A stretch of DNA of 64,000 bases from Sphaerospermopsis aphanizomenoides BCCUSP55 (GTDB taxonomy: Bacteria; Cyanobacteriota; Cyanobacteriia; Cyanobacteriales; Nostocaceae). The notes beneath the pieces were generated by a model, which had not been told where the DNA came from, searched no databases, and saw only the letters and a program-made list of their open reading frames with translations. Position numbers and translations under genes: made by a program. Of the stretch, positions 53,465-62,021 are shown in pieces. Location of the stretch: assembly GCF_001586785.1 (NCBI RefSeq), contig NZ_LUFH02000010.1, forward strand, positions 1 to 64,000, in the 5' to 3' direction. Within the stretch, counting starts at the first letter, position 1, and each line of letters opens with the position of its first letter.

Positions 53465-53800
53465 ATGGAAAAACTCATAACTTTTATTTTGTTGACTTTC
53501 TGTTTGTGGATAATCAATTTTACTTCACCCGCTAACGCTTTAGATACCCAAAATGGTGCAGAAATTTTTAGCGTCCATTGTGCAGGATGTCATATCAATG
53601 GTGGTAACATTATTAGAAGAGGAAAGAATTTAAAAAAGAATTCTTTAAAAAAATACGGCATGGATTCTTTAGAGGCGATTACAAACATTGTTACTAATGG
53701 TAAAAGTAATATGTCAGCCTATAAAGAAAAGTTGACAACGGAAGAAATTCAAAATGTCGCGGCTTATGTTTTGGAACAAGCAGAAAACAACTGGAAATAA
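53465..53800 (+). CDS. Cytochrome c6-like protein, Gln51-lacking type
   Basis: A 111-residue class I c-type cytochrome with signal peptide (cleavage after SPANA, residue 25), heme site CAGCH (about residues 39-43) and axial Met in GKSNMSAY. It shares LKKxxLxKYGMDSLEAI and the terminal AAYVLEQAENNW with lumenal cytochrome c6. In c6 (PetJ) a Gln normally precedes VTNGK; here the sequence is TNIVTNGK, with Ile. That substitution is a mark of the c6B/c6C subgroup, reported to have a lower redox potential. The assignment to that subgroup is inference. Confidence 0.88.
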   Translation: MEKLITFILLTFCLWIINFTSPANALDTQNGAEIFSVHCAGCHINGGNIIRRGKNLKKNSLKKYGMDSLEAITNIVTNGKSNMSAYKEKLTTEEIQNVAAYVLEQAENNWK

Positions 53801-53828
53801 TCAGACAAACAATAACATCAAAAATATC

Positions 53829-54845
53829 ATGTTACCTCAATCAAGTTATTTACAATTTACCCCTGATTTCAAGATTTGCCGAATTTTAAATGGAATGTGG
53901 CAGGTTTCCGGTGGACATGGACGCATTAATCATAAAACTGCGATTGAGTCCATGTTTGAATATGTGGATGCTGGTTTTACCACTTGGGACTTAGCAGATC
54001 ATTATGGACCAGCAGAGGATTTTATTGGTGAATTTCGTCGTCAATTAATAGCGACTCGTGGAGAAGAAGCGGTTAATAGAATTCAAGCTTTTACAAAATG
54101 GGTTCCCCGTGCGGGAAAGATGACGAAACAAATTGTTGAGGAAAATATTAATTTTTCACTAAAAAGAATGAATGTTAAATCATTGGATTTAATGCAGTTT
54201 CATTGGTGGGAATATCGTGACTCTAATTATTTAGATGCTCTCAAATATATGGCAGAATTGCAAACAGAAGGCAAAATTAAGCATTTAGCTTTAACTAATT
54301 TTGATACAGAACATTTGCAAATTATCACGGAAGCAGGAATTAAGATTGTTTCTAACCAGGTGCAGTATTCTTTGGTTGACAGAAGACCACAAGTAAACAT
54401 GGCTAAATTCTGTCAAGAACATGATATTAAATTGTTTACCTATGGTAGTTTGTGCGGTGGTTTGTTATCAGAAAAATATTTAGGTCAAGCTGAACCCAGG
54501 GGTTTTGATTTGAATACCACCAGCTTGAAGAAATACAAAAATATGATTGATGCTTGGGGTGGTTGGAGATTATTTCAAGAGTTACTTTCTACCCTGAAGC
54601 AAATTGCAGATAAACATCAAGTGAGTACTGCTAATGTAGCTGTAAATTACATTTTAAATCAGCCAGCGGTAGGGGGTGTAATTGTCGGTGCAAGGTTAGG
54701 AATTGCAGAACATTTGTCAGATAATGCGCGGGTATTTGGGTTTAGTTTGGATGCGGAAGATGTGGAAAAGATAGATGCGGTTTCGCAGCAGTCGCGGGAT
54801 TTGTATCAGTTAATTGGTGACTGTGGGGATGAGTATCGACGTTAA
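53829..54845 (+). CDS. Aldo/keto reductase family protein
   Basis: A 338-residue NADPH-dependent aldo/keto reductase-type TIM barrel. Catalytic tetrad residues can be placed: Asp and Tyr in TWDLADHYGPAEDF, Lys in AFTKWVP and His in LMQFHWWEY. The cofactor-binding end has GVIVGARLGIAEHL. Starting at MLPQSSYL (53829) removes an overlap with the cytochrome gene that the longer ORF would have. It lies 28 bp after the cytochrome c6-like gene, likely the same transcript; the substrate is unknown. Confidence 0.88.
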   Translation: MLPQSSYLQFTPDFKICRILNGMWQVSGGHGRINHKTAIESMFEYVDAGFTTWDLADHYGPAEDFIGEFRRQLIATRGEEAVNRIQAFTKWVPRAGKMTKQIVEENINFSLKRMNVKSLDLMQFHWWEYRDSNYLDALKYMAELQTEGKIKHLALTNFDTEHLQIITEAGIKIVSNQVQYSLVDRRPQVNMAKFCQEHDIKLFTYGSLCGGLLSEKYLGQAEPRGFDLNTTSLKKYKNMIDAWGGWRLFQELLSTLKQIADKHQVSTANVAVNYILNQPAVGGVIVGARLGIAEHLSDNARVFGFSLDAEDVEKIDAVSQQSRDLYQLIGDCGDEYRR

Positions 54846-54922
54846 TTAATTATATCCCTGACTTCGTTTTAATCTGGTAAATAAATTATCAATTGATTTT
54901 AGAAGTCGGGGATCTGAAAACA

Positions 54923-55303
54923 TCACCATAAACGCTGTATAGGATAAGCATCAAATTTGCTGTCAGCACTTATGATAGGTATATTTTCCACTATTGCTTG
55001 TGCGATCAACATTCTATCAAAAGGGTCACGGTGATGTAAAGGTAATTGGGAAACAACTGAAATATGTTGTTGATCAATTTCCTTTAATATAATACCGTTA
55101 CCAATTATTTGTTGTTCAACAAAATCATCAAAACCTAGTGCTAATGTGAGTTTACCAATACTATGTTTGATTGCAATTTCCCAAACACTGGCAATACTCA
55201 AAAGATTATCATTATTTTCAATTTGTAATCTCAAATTGCTGCTGATTCTTGGATCACCCATCGTAAACCAAAGCAAAGTATGAGTATCAAGTAATTGCTT
55301 CAT
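54923..55303 (-). CDS. PIN-domain toxin (VapC/PilT-like)
   Basis: A 126-residue PIN ribonuclease: MKQLLDTHTLLWFTMGDPRI supplies the first acidic site, SIASVWEIAIKHSIGKL the second (Glu), and HHRDPFDRMLIAQAIVENI the third, ending ISADSKFDAYPI. This is the common PIN toxin form in which the partner is a Phd/YefM antitoxin. Start codon overlaps the antitoxin stop by one base. Confidence 0.92.
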   Translation of the reverse strand: MKQLLDTHTLLWFTMGDPRISSNLRLQIENNDNLLSIASVWEIAIKHSIGKLTLALGFDDFVEQQIIGNGIILKEIDQQHISVVSQLPLHHRDPFDRMLIAQAIVENIPIISADSKFDAYPIQRLW

Positions 55304-55527
55304 TACATATACTCCTTGAAATCTTCGAGAGGTTCATCAAAATCATCAGCCATTGTTACCATTCCTTTAGCACTACCAAATTTAGGACGAATTTTAACTG
55401 GTAATACAGGAGTTAATTTTACAGCAGGTTGATTATCTTTAGTGATGATAATTTCTTCACCATTAAGTGCTGCTTCAATCAAGTCAACCAAATGCTGAGA
55501 AGCTTCATTCATAGTAATTTGTTGCAT
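55303..55527 (-). CDS. Phd/YefM-type antitoxin
   Basis: A 74-residue antitoxin with a Phd/YefM fold: MQQITMNEASQHLVDLIEAA, then GEEIIITKDNQPAVKLTPV. It would bind and repress its own promoter and neutralise the PIN toxin encoded immediately after it. The acidic C-terminus (DDFDEPLEDFKEYM) is the likely toxin-binding part. A ggtaataat leader precedes the ATG. Confidence 0.9.
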   Translation of the reverse strand: MQQITMNEASQHLVDLIEAALNGEEIIITKDNQPAVKLTPVLPVKIRPKFGSAKGMVTMADDFDEPLEDFKEYM

Positions 55528-55599
55528 AATTATTACCTCAACATTAAGAACATTCAGTATATAGGAATCCGGTTTGGTTTCTGAATTGGTTTGTGTAGG

Positions 55600-55640
55600 C
55601 AGGGAATAGGGAATAGGGAATAGGGAATAGGGAATAGGGT
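55600..55640. repeat. STRR heptamer array (GGGAATA)n
   Basis: Five to six tandem GGGAATA copies between the antitoxin gene and the TPR gene. Confidence 0.9.
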
Positions 55641-55712
55641 TTTAGAGGAGTTGGATGTACGGAGTTTTGTTCAAAAATCAAATAGGAGTCCTATATGTCT
55701 ATTATACCTAAT

Positions 55713-57590
55713 TTATTGAATCAAAGATTGAAAACGTGCATCTTCTCGAATAGCATCAAAATCTGAGTTAGTTTTTGCCCATTCTCTAACTGTATCAGGC
55801 TGTAAATTAATTGCTGTTTGCAGATTTTCAATTGCTTGTTCAATATTACCTTGTAGGGTATAAACACGAGCTTTACCATACCAAGCTTCATGTTTATCAG
55901 GTTTAAATTCCAGTGCTTTGTCGTAGGATGCGATCGCCTCTTCATACCTACCTAAATTATTGAGGGAAATGCCCCGGTTGTACCAAGCTTGGTGATCATC
56001 AGGTTTAAATTCCAGTGCTTTGTCGTAGGATGCGATCGCCTCTTCATTCCTACCTAAATTTTTGAGGGAAATGCCCCGGTTGTACCAAGCTTCGTGATCA
56101 TCAGGTTTAAATTCCAGTGCTTTGTCGTAGGATGCGATCGCCTCTTCATACCTACCTAAATTAAAGAGGGAATTGCCCCGGTTGTACCAAGCTTGGTGAT
56201 CATCAGGTTTAAATTCCAGTGCTTTGTCGTAGGATGCGATCGCCTCTTCATTCCTACCTAAATTAAAGAGGGAAATGCCCCGGTTGTACCAAGCTTGGTG
56301 ATAATCAGGTTTAAATTCCAGTGCTTTGTCGTAGGATGCGATCGCCTCTTCATTCCTACCTAAATTAAAGAGGGAAATGCCCCGGTTGTACCAAGCTTCA
56401 TGTAAATCAGGTTTAAATTCCAGTGCTTTGTCGTAGGATGCGATCGCCTCTTCATACCTACCTAAATCATCTAGGGAAATGCCCCGGTTGTTCCAAGCTT
56501 CGTGATAATCAGGTTTAAATTCCAGTGCTTTGTCGTAGGATGCGATCGCCTCTTCATACCTACCTAAATTTTTGAGGGAAATGCCCCGGTTGTTCCAAGC
56601 TTGGTGATAATCAGGTTTAAATTCCAGTGCTTTGTCGTAGGATGCGATCGCCTCTTCATACCTACCTAAATTTTTGAGGAAAATGCCCCGGTTGTTCCAA
56701 GCTTGGTGATAATCAGGTTTAAATTCCAGTGCTTTGTCGTAGGATGCGATCGCCTCTTCATACCTACCTAAATTATTGAGGGAAATGCCCCGGTTGTTCC
56801 AAGCTTCATGTTTATCAGGTTTAATTTCCAGTGCTTTGTCGAAAGAAGAAATTGCAGCTTGATCATCTTGTTTAATACGTTGTAAATAACCTAATTCAAA
56901 AAACAATGTAGCTTTTTGTTCATGATCTATTTGATCATGTTCAATAATTTCGATGATTTCTAGAATTTTCTGATTGGTTTTTTCTGGAGTTAAATTGACA
57001 TATTTTTCATAAGTTCCTTCCTGAATAATCCGATTTGTTTCTTGTTCTAAAGATGTTGAATCTAGAGGAAAATTAAATAAACCAGAACGCCAGTCAAAAA
57101 AATCAGGGGCGCGATGAATAAAATATTTAATGGCAAACTGCGGTAATAAGAATACACAACAAATTTTAAATTTATCTCTAAATCTTTCTCGTTGCTGGTT
57201 GATGTTAATTAAAATTGGTGGTACACCTTCCCAACTATAATGATGGGTTTCTCGACTACTCCAACCTGCTAAAGTTTTGGCTTCTTCATATTTATATAAT
57301 GAAGATTCTAAACCTGTAATGAATAAAATATTGATATTGTTTTGGTTGGGTAATTTATCAACTTTTTCATATAAATTAGTAACATCTTGATCTAATTTGA
57401 GAATTTCTATATTTTTATCGCTAATATCTTCTTTAACTTTACTAATTAATTGTTCACCACTAGCAGGAGAACAGCGCACAAACAACAAACCAAAACCTTC
57501 TGTAAACCGCAGTGTACGCAGAAAGGCTTGATATTCTTCATCTTGTTCTATGGGTAAATCATCATCCCATTCACTTAGTTTTAGAGGCAT
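55713..57590 (-). CDS. TPR protein with ATPase-like N-terminal domain
   Basis: A 625-residue protein. The first 200 residues look like an NTPase domain without a P-loop: GFGLLFVRCSPASGEQLISK sits where Walker A is expected, NINILFITGLESSL looks like a Walker B strand, and PDFFDWRSGLFNF closes the domain. Then follow eleven to twelve TPR units, nine of which are almost identical (EEAIASYDKALEFKPD). The C-terminal unit diverges (REWAKTNSDFDAIREDARF). Next gene upstream, same strand, is an AAA-type ATPase, so the two may act together as regulator and ATPase. Function unknown. Confidence 0.85.
   Translation of the reverse strand: MPLKLSEWDDDLPIEQDEEYQAFLRTLRFTEGFGLLFVRCSPASGEQLISKVKEDISDKNIEILKLDQDVTNLYEKVDKLPNQNNINILFITGLESSLYKYEEAKTLAGWSSRETHHYSWEGVPPILININQQRERFRDKFKICCVFLLPQFAIKYFIHRAPDFFDWRSGLFNFPLDSTSLEQETNRIIQEGTYEKYVNLTPEKTNQKILEIIEIIEHDQIDHEQKATLFFELGYLQRIKQDDQAAISSFDKALEIKPDKHEAWNNRGISLNNLGRYEEAIASYDKALEFKPDYHQAWNNRGIFLKNLGRYEEAIASYDKALEFKPDYHQAWNNRGISLKNLGRYEEAIASYDKALEFKPDYHEAWNNRGISLDDLGRYEEAIASYDKALEFKPDLHEAWYNRGISLFNLGRNEEAIASYDKALEFKPDYHQAWYNRGISLFNLGRNEEAIASYDKALEFKPDDHQAWYNRGNSLFNLGRYEEAIASYDKALEFKPDDHEAWYNRGISLKNLGRNEEAIASYDKALEFKPDDHQAWYNRGISLNNLGRYEEAIASYDKALEFKPDKHEAWYGKARVYTLQGNIEQAIENLQTAINLQPDTVREWAKTNSDFDAIREDARFQSLIQ
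55900..56830 (-). repeat. Nine near-identical 102-bp TPR-coding repeats
   Basis: Nine copies at exact 102-bp spacing, each with one gatgcgatcgcc (HIP1) site at about 55929, 56031, 56133 and so on to 56745. Differences cluster in the short variable part (NLGRY/NLGRN, HEAW/HQAW, NN/YN). Near-identity implies recent duplication or gene conversion. Confidence 0.95.
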
Positions 57591-57941
57591 TGTTTTAAAT
57601 AGATGATAATAATAAACGTTAAGTAAAAACCTCTCTCCAAACCTCTCTACTACAAGGAGAGAGGCTTTGAAATAACCATTTCAAAAACAAAGGTTTTAAG
57701 TTGTGTTTATTGTTTTTCCTGTTCCCTCTCCTTTTAGGCTAAGGTGTACACAGAAGTGGTATATTGGCTACCACACCCGCCCAGAAATGAATTTCAGGGC
57801 TAATAAACGAAGTAAACTAAAGTTTACTAACCAAATTTTTTCTTAGTCATCTTTAGATGACTTATGCTATTAGCAAGGAAATGAATTTCCTTGCGGACTT
57901 GTGTGTACACCACAGCCTCTTAGAATAGGGTTAGGGAGAAG
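57591..57941. mobile_element. Spacer with a hairpin-rich MITE (57743-57911)
   Basis: The ends GGTGTACACA-GAAGT (57743) and ACTTG-TGTGTACACC (to 57911) are inverted; with the flanking ggct/agcc the imperfect repeat reaches about 21 bp. Inside are nested palindromes gaaatgaatttc, agtaaactaaagtttact, agtcatctttagatgact and aaggaaatgaatttcctt. It is a non-coding foldback-type element, probably mobilised in trans. The rest of the spacer (57600-57740) has a ctctcc...ggagag repeat pair and no gene. Confidence 0.65.
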
Positions 57942-59276
57942 TTAAGCAGTTGGATAAAGCTGGTTATAAGTATCCTGAAATTCTTTTATCCCTTTAATCA
58001 GAGGATGAATATCATACCAAACTTTACTTCCTCCATCTGGTTCTTGATAACGATATTCTAAAATACAACGATTAAATAATAAACCCCGATATAGTTGATC
58101 ATTAACTATCTCCTTATCATGATGCACCTTTGCCAGTGCTTCCCATTCATTAGCATAAATGGTATTTTTATAGGTATTTCGCAATTCGCTAAATGAACGC
58201 TGTAAAGCTTTGTTAGAAATAGGTAAAGTGTTTGTGTATTTGAGTGCTTCCTTCATTAATAATAATAAATTCCGGGCATGACCGCCACTCATTAAACATA
58301 ACATTTCTAAAGATGACCTGTTTTCAAATAAATCCACAATAGATAAACTAGAATCTACCGTATTTAATCGTTTTTGCAGGAGTTCAATAACTTTATTAAT
58401 CCCTTTTTGGTAAGGTTCATTTTCAGAAGTTTGTACCATAATCATTGGTAATACCTGGGGAGTACCATATATATCTACTAATGATGATGATCTATCAGAA
58501 TAAATTAGAGAAATTGGTACTGTATAAACTAAATGACAATCTAAATCTTTCAGTTGTTCATTGCGGTCGATGAAAATTTGGTCGTGGTTGCTACGTCCAT
58601 CTGCTTTGGTAATAGGTACAATCCTATCTAAATTATCAGCAATTAAGACTAGTTGGTCATATCCTGGAGGTAGATTTTTTTTAGCATCTTGAATAAATTC
58701 ATTCAATGCCTTAGTTAAAGTAGTAGTATGGGGATTAATTAAATCACGAATTTTCTGACGTTCACTTGGTTCGCTGCGTATCTTGGTAGTTATTTTGGCA
58801 AATTGTGAAACCTGTGCCTCAATTGATAATTCGTCTAGAGAGATTTTCGTTTGTAGTAAATCTTTCAAGTCTTCACATCGTTCTTTCAACCAGTTCAATA
58901 TAGCTGGTGAATCAGTTTTATCTTTAAATGCTGCTAATATATTGCGTGTGCAAGCTAAGAGAATATCTGTATATTGAACATCCTCTGGATCAATATCTTC
59001 TTCTTCTGCGGCAAAATAAACAACAAAAAAGCCTTTTTCATCTAAATCTTTTTGCAGACGTAGTAATTCTGTAGATTTTCCCGCACCACGATGGCCTGCA
59101 TAAAGTTGACAGGTTTTTCTTTCAGAATATAAAATTCCTCTCCCTACCGCTTTCAATATGTCACCATCTCCCCGCACTTCCTGACAGTCAACATAAGCAG
59201 GATCACCAGCAGGTAATGGACGGAATGGGTCAAAAACGTTATATAGGCGTTTTAAGAAAGCAAAATCTGAGGTCAT
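57942..59276 (-). CDS. AAA-type P-loop ATPase
   Basis: A 444-residue ATPase with Walker A AGHRGAGKSTELLRL (about residues 62-76), Walker B LVLIADNLDRI (about 210-220) and a winged-helix-like C-terminus that includes WYDIHPLIKGIKEF. The opening DPFRPLPAGDPAYVDCQEVRG is typical of cyanobacterial ORC/Cdc6- or STAND-like ATPases. No effector domain is fused; the protein lies just upstream of the TPR protein with a P-loop-less ATPase-like domain. ATG at 59276 preferred; the upstream ORF adds six residues. Confidence 0.85.
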   Translation of the reverse strand: MTSDFAFLKRLYNVFDPFRPLPAGDPAYVDCQEVRGDGDILKAVGRGILYSERKTCQLYAGHRGAGKSTELLRLQKDLDEKGFFVVYFAAEEEDIDPEDVQYTDILLACTRNILAAFKDKTDSPAILNWLKERCEDLKDLLQTKISLDELSIEAQVSQFAKITTKIRSEPSERQKIRDLINPHTTTLTKALNEFIQDAKKNLPPGYDQLVLIADNLDRIVPITKADGRSNHDQIFIDRNEQLKDLDCHLVYTVPISLIYSDRSSSLVDIYGTPQVLPMIMVQTSENEPYQKGINKVIELLQKRLNTVDSSLSIVDLFENRSSLEMLCLMSGGHARNLLLLMKEALKYTNTLPISNKALQRSFSELRNTYKNTIYANEWEALAKVHHDKEIVNDQLYRGLLFNRCILEYRYQEPDGGSKVWYDIHPLIKGIKEFQDTYNQLYPTA

Positions 59277-59440
59277 AGTCCAAAATCTCACCACCTAGCG
59301 GTATTTTAGCGCAAAAATACTGAGATTTATATTTTGAGTAGATTTATATTTTGAGTTGAATACTTACCAGCATCCAGAGCGAAACTTGCATAAATGCTAT
59401 CCTAAAAGAGTAACTCCTAGAATATTGTAGTGATAAATTT

Positions 59441-60241
59441 ATGAGTTCACCATTTCCAGGCATGAATCCCTACTTAGAAAATCCTGATTTATGGTCAGAA
59501 GTACATCATAGATTAATTACAGCTATAGCTGATAATATAGAATCTCATCTTAGCGAAAAATATCGAGTAGCTATAGAAAAACGCACCTATAGACTGGATA
59601 CTGAAGATTCTTTATTAATTGGTATTCCTGATGTAGCAATTTTATCAGTTAAACAAGAGCAAAAATCAAATATTAATCAAAATGCAATAGCAACTTTACT
59701 TACAGAAACAGAAAATAAAGCAATTACGGTTACATTACCATTTCCTTTAGAAATAAATGAAGGATATTTAGAAATTAGAGAAGTTTCTACAGGTAGAGTA
59801 GTAACTATAATTGAAATACTTTCTCATACTAATAAAAAAACTAAAGAAGGTAGAAAGTCCTATTTAGATAAACGGGAGAAAATATTGCAAAGTGATACTA
59901 ATTTAGTAGAAATTGACTTGATTAGAACTGGGGAAAAAATGCCCATTGTCACCAGAGTGACTGATACAGATTATCGGATTTTAATTGTAAGATCATATCT
60001 TTTACCATCGGCTCAATTATTTGCATTTTCTGTCAAACAAACCATACCTAATTTTACCATACCTCTACAACAAGGAGAAGAAGAAATAGAGTTAAATTTA
60101 CAGCATTTATTGTTAGGTATTTATGAAAGAGCTAGATTTGATTTAACTTTAGATTATCATATTCCTCCTGTACCAGATTTGTTAGCAGAAGATCGAGAAT
60201 GGATGGACATATTATTAAAAGAACCAGGAAGAAGAGTGTAG
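59441..60241 (+). CDS. DUF4058 family protein
   Basis: A 266-residue protein with the DUF4058 opening PFPGMNPYLENPDLWSEVHH and the middle block REVSTGRVVTIIEILSHTNK, then KREKILQSDTNLVEIDLIR. The last two resemble the E...K core of a restriction-endonuclease-like fold, but activity is not known. DUF4058 genes are very frequent in Nostocales and often multicopy. Confidence 0.88.
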   Translation: MSSPFPGMNPYLENPDLWSEVHHRLITAIADNIESHLSEKYRVAIEKRTYRLDTEDSLLIGIPDVAILSVKQEQKSNINQNAIATLLTETENKAITVTLPFPLEINEGYLEIREVSTGRVVTIIEILSHTNKKTKEGRKSYLDKREKILQSDTNLVEIDLIRTGEKMPIVTRVTDTDYRILIVRSYLLPSAQLFAFSVKQTIPNFTIPLQQGEEEIELNLQHLLLGIYERARFDLTLDYHIPPVPDLLAEDREWMDILLKEPGRRV

Positions 60242-60340
60242 ATAAAAATATGACCTACAGATAATTTCCAATCCATAGATATTTTCTTAATTTCCTTCTC
60301 TCTGCGTACTCTGCGTCTCTGTGGTTCGTTATAAAAAAAT

Positions 60341-60787
60341 ATGATTTCTCAAAAAACCATTCCCACTGGCTACCTACGCAAAATCCATCATATCGCTTTA
60401 AACGTTGGCGATATGCAAGCATCACGCCATTTTTATGGTCATATTTTAGGTTTACACGAACTCACAGGAGAAGAAGTACCAGAAACATTAAAAGAACTAG
60501 TTGCATCTGGTAAAGTTGCTAATTTTATCACCCCAGATGGAACAATATTAGACTTATTTGGAGAACCAGAATTATTACCACCGAACCCTGACCCCAGTAA
60601 GTCCTTTACTAGAGCATATCATTTAGCCTTTGATATTGACCCAGAATTATTTGATCAAGCTGTATCCGTGATTAGAGAAAATAACTTAGTAATTGCACAC
60701 GGACCCGTTACCCGTCCTACAGGTAGAGGAGTGTACTTTTATGACCCCGATGGGTTTATGATAGAAATTCGTTGTGATCCTCATTAA
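60341..60787 (+). CDS. VOC (glyoxalase/dioxygenase-like) family protein
   Basis: A 148-residue vicinal-oxygen-chelate protein: two beta-alpha-beta-beta-beta modules, starting KIHHIALNVGDMQASRHFYG and ending YFYDPDGFMIEIR. Metal-ligand candidates are His15/His16 (HHIAL), His in RAYHLAFDI and Glu in MIEIRC. The substrate is unknown. A ctctgcgtactctgcgtctc repeat precedes it. The next gene begins eight bases later. Confidence 0.88.
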   Translation: MISQKTIPTGYLRKIHHIALNVGDMQASRHFYGHILGLHELTGEEVPETLKELVASGKVANFITPDGTILDLFGEPELLPPNPDPSKSFTRAYHLAFDIDPELFDQAVSVIRENNLVIAHGPVTRPTGRGVYFYDPDGFMIEIRCDPH

Positions 60788-60795
60788 ATGCGACA

Positions 60796-61077
60796 ATGGA
60801 AAAAGTTTTAAAAGTTATTAATGACGTAATTACTAACCCACCAATTCCTCACGAACCCTACAAGCAAACTTTAAAAAATTGGGCTATGTATTGCTTACGG
60901 GATAGAGGATTTATCGTAGTTTATGCCCAAAAAGGTGATTTTGCTGTGGAAGTTAAAGGAGAAGGAAAATTGTATTTTAAAGTCACCACTAATGCCGTTG
61001 ATTTGGATGATAATATCAATTGGATAGTGTGGGATAGTGCAGCTAAAAAAGCTAGTTTAATTCCGCAAATGTTATAA
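60796..61077 (+). CDS. Small conserved hypothetical protein
   Basis: 93 residues, MEKVLKVINDVITNPPIPHE to ASLIPQML. The sequence RGFIVVYAQKGDFAVEVKGE is slightly reminiscent of a nuclease E-x-K strand, but the protein is too short to claim this. It probably forms one transcript with the VOC gene. Confidence 0.65.
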   Translation: MEKVLKVINDVITNPPIPHEPYKQTLKNWAMYCLRDRGFIVVYAQKGDFAVEVKGEGKLYFKVTTNAVDLDDNINWIVWDSAAKKASLIPQML

Positions 61078-61280
61078 ATTACAGTAGGTTGGGTTAAGCG
61101 ACAGCGCAACCCAACAAATTATTGATTATGTTTCACTAATCTTTTTTAACGAACCGCGTTCGCGTAGCGTCCCGAAGGGATAGAACGCAAAGTACATGAA
61201 GGTAAAAAAAAGAAGAGAGAAATTTTTTTAGTATATCAAACTCTTGCGTTCTTCTCTGCGTTTCTGCGTGAAATAAAAAA
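61078..61280. repeat. Repeat-bearing spacer
   Basis: taggttgggttaagcgacagcgcaacccaac forms an inverted repeat at 61084-61114 and may be a small element or terminator. It is followed by gttcgcgtagcgtcccgaag and a cgttcttctctgcgtttctg repeat. No gene. Confidence 0.65.
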
Positions 61281-62021
61281 TCATCCTTTTGCAAATACCA
61301 TAAAATGCTGTTGTGGTAATGTGTTTTTCGTTTCTTGGTAAACTAAACCCACCGCTTGCATTTCCTTCTTCACCTGTTTTTGAGTCATTTTATGCAAACG
61401 TTTAATCATAATAAAGGGATTTTCACCCCGATATTCTACTAAAACCACCCTCCCATCTGGTTTTAAAGCTTTAACAATTTCTGTCATCACTTCTTGCGGA
61501 TATGCTAACTCATGATAAGCATCAACCATAATTGCTAAATCTATGCTTTCTGGTGGTAAGTTAGGATTAGTTAAAGTGGCTAATATTGGTTCAACATTAT
61601 TGATTTTTTTCTCTTGTTTAAAATACTCAATTATCTCCAACATTTGCGGCTGAATATCAACCGCTAAAACCTGACCTTGTGGTAATAAAGGTGCTATTAA
61701 AAAGCTTAAATAACCTGTACCAGCACCAATATCTGCAACTACATCATCAGGTTTTAAATTAAGAAGATTGACTATTTGACTGGGTTTTTCTTCCGTTTCC
61801 CTACTAGGTCTTTCTAACCAACCTGCACCTGTATATCCCATAACTTGGGCAATTTCCCGCCCCATATAGTATTTACCGATACCATCAGGGCTGTGATTTT
61901 GTCGCTGTTCGTAAACTGATAATGCTGCTATGGGAAGGTTGGAGAAAGTTAGTAATATTCCCCAACTGAGAAAAACAATGAGGATTAAATTACAATAGGT
62001 TCTAATTGGCGATCGCACCAT
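61281..62021 (-). CDS. Class I SAM-dependent methyltransferase, membrane-anchored or exported
   Basis: A 246-residue protein with an N-terminal hydrophobic segment (NLILIVFLSWGILLTFSNLPIAA, residues about 11-33) that may be a signal peptide or anchor, then a Rossmann methyltransferase: SAM-binding VVADIGAGTGYLSFLIAPLL (motif I), VLAVDIQPQMLEII (motif II), and LAIMVDAYHELAYP (motif IV). An exported methyltransferase is unusual, since SAM is cytoplasmic; a cytoplasm-facing anchor is more likely. Starts inside the 3' end of the phosphatase gene (37-bp overlap). Confidence 0.87.
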   Translation of the reverse strand: MVRSPIRTYCNLILIVFLSWGILLTFSNLPIAALSVYEQRQNHSPDGIGKYYMGREIAQVMGYTGAGWLERPSRETEEKPSQIVNLLNLKPDDVVADIGAGTGYLSFLIAPLLPQGQVLAVDIQPQMLEIIEYFKQEKKINNVEPILATLTNPNLPPESIDLAIMVDAYHELAYPQEVMTEIVKALKPDGRVVLVEYRGENPFIMIKRLHKMTQKQVKKEMQAVGLVYQETKNTLPQQHFMVFAKG

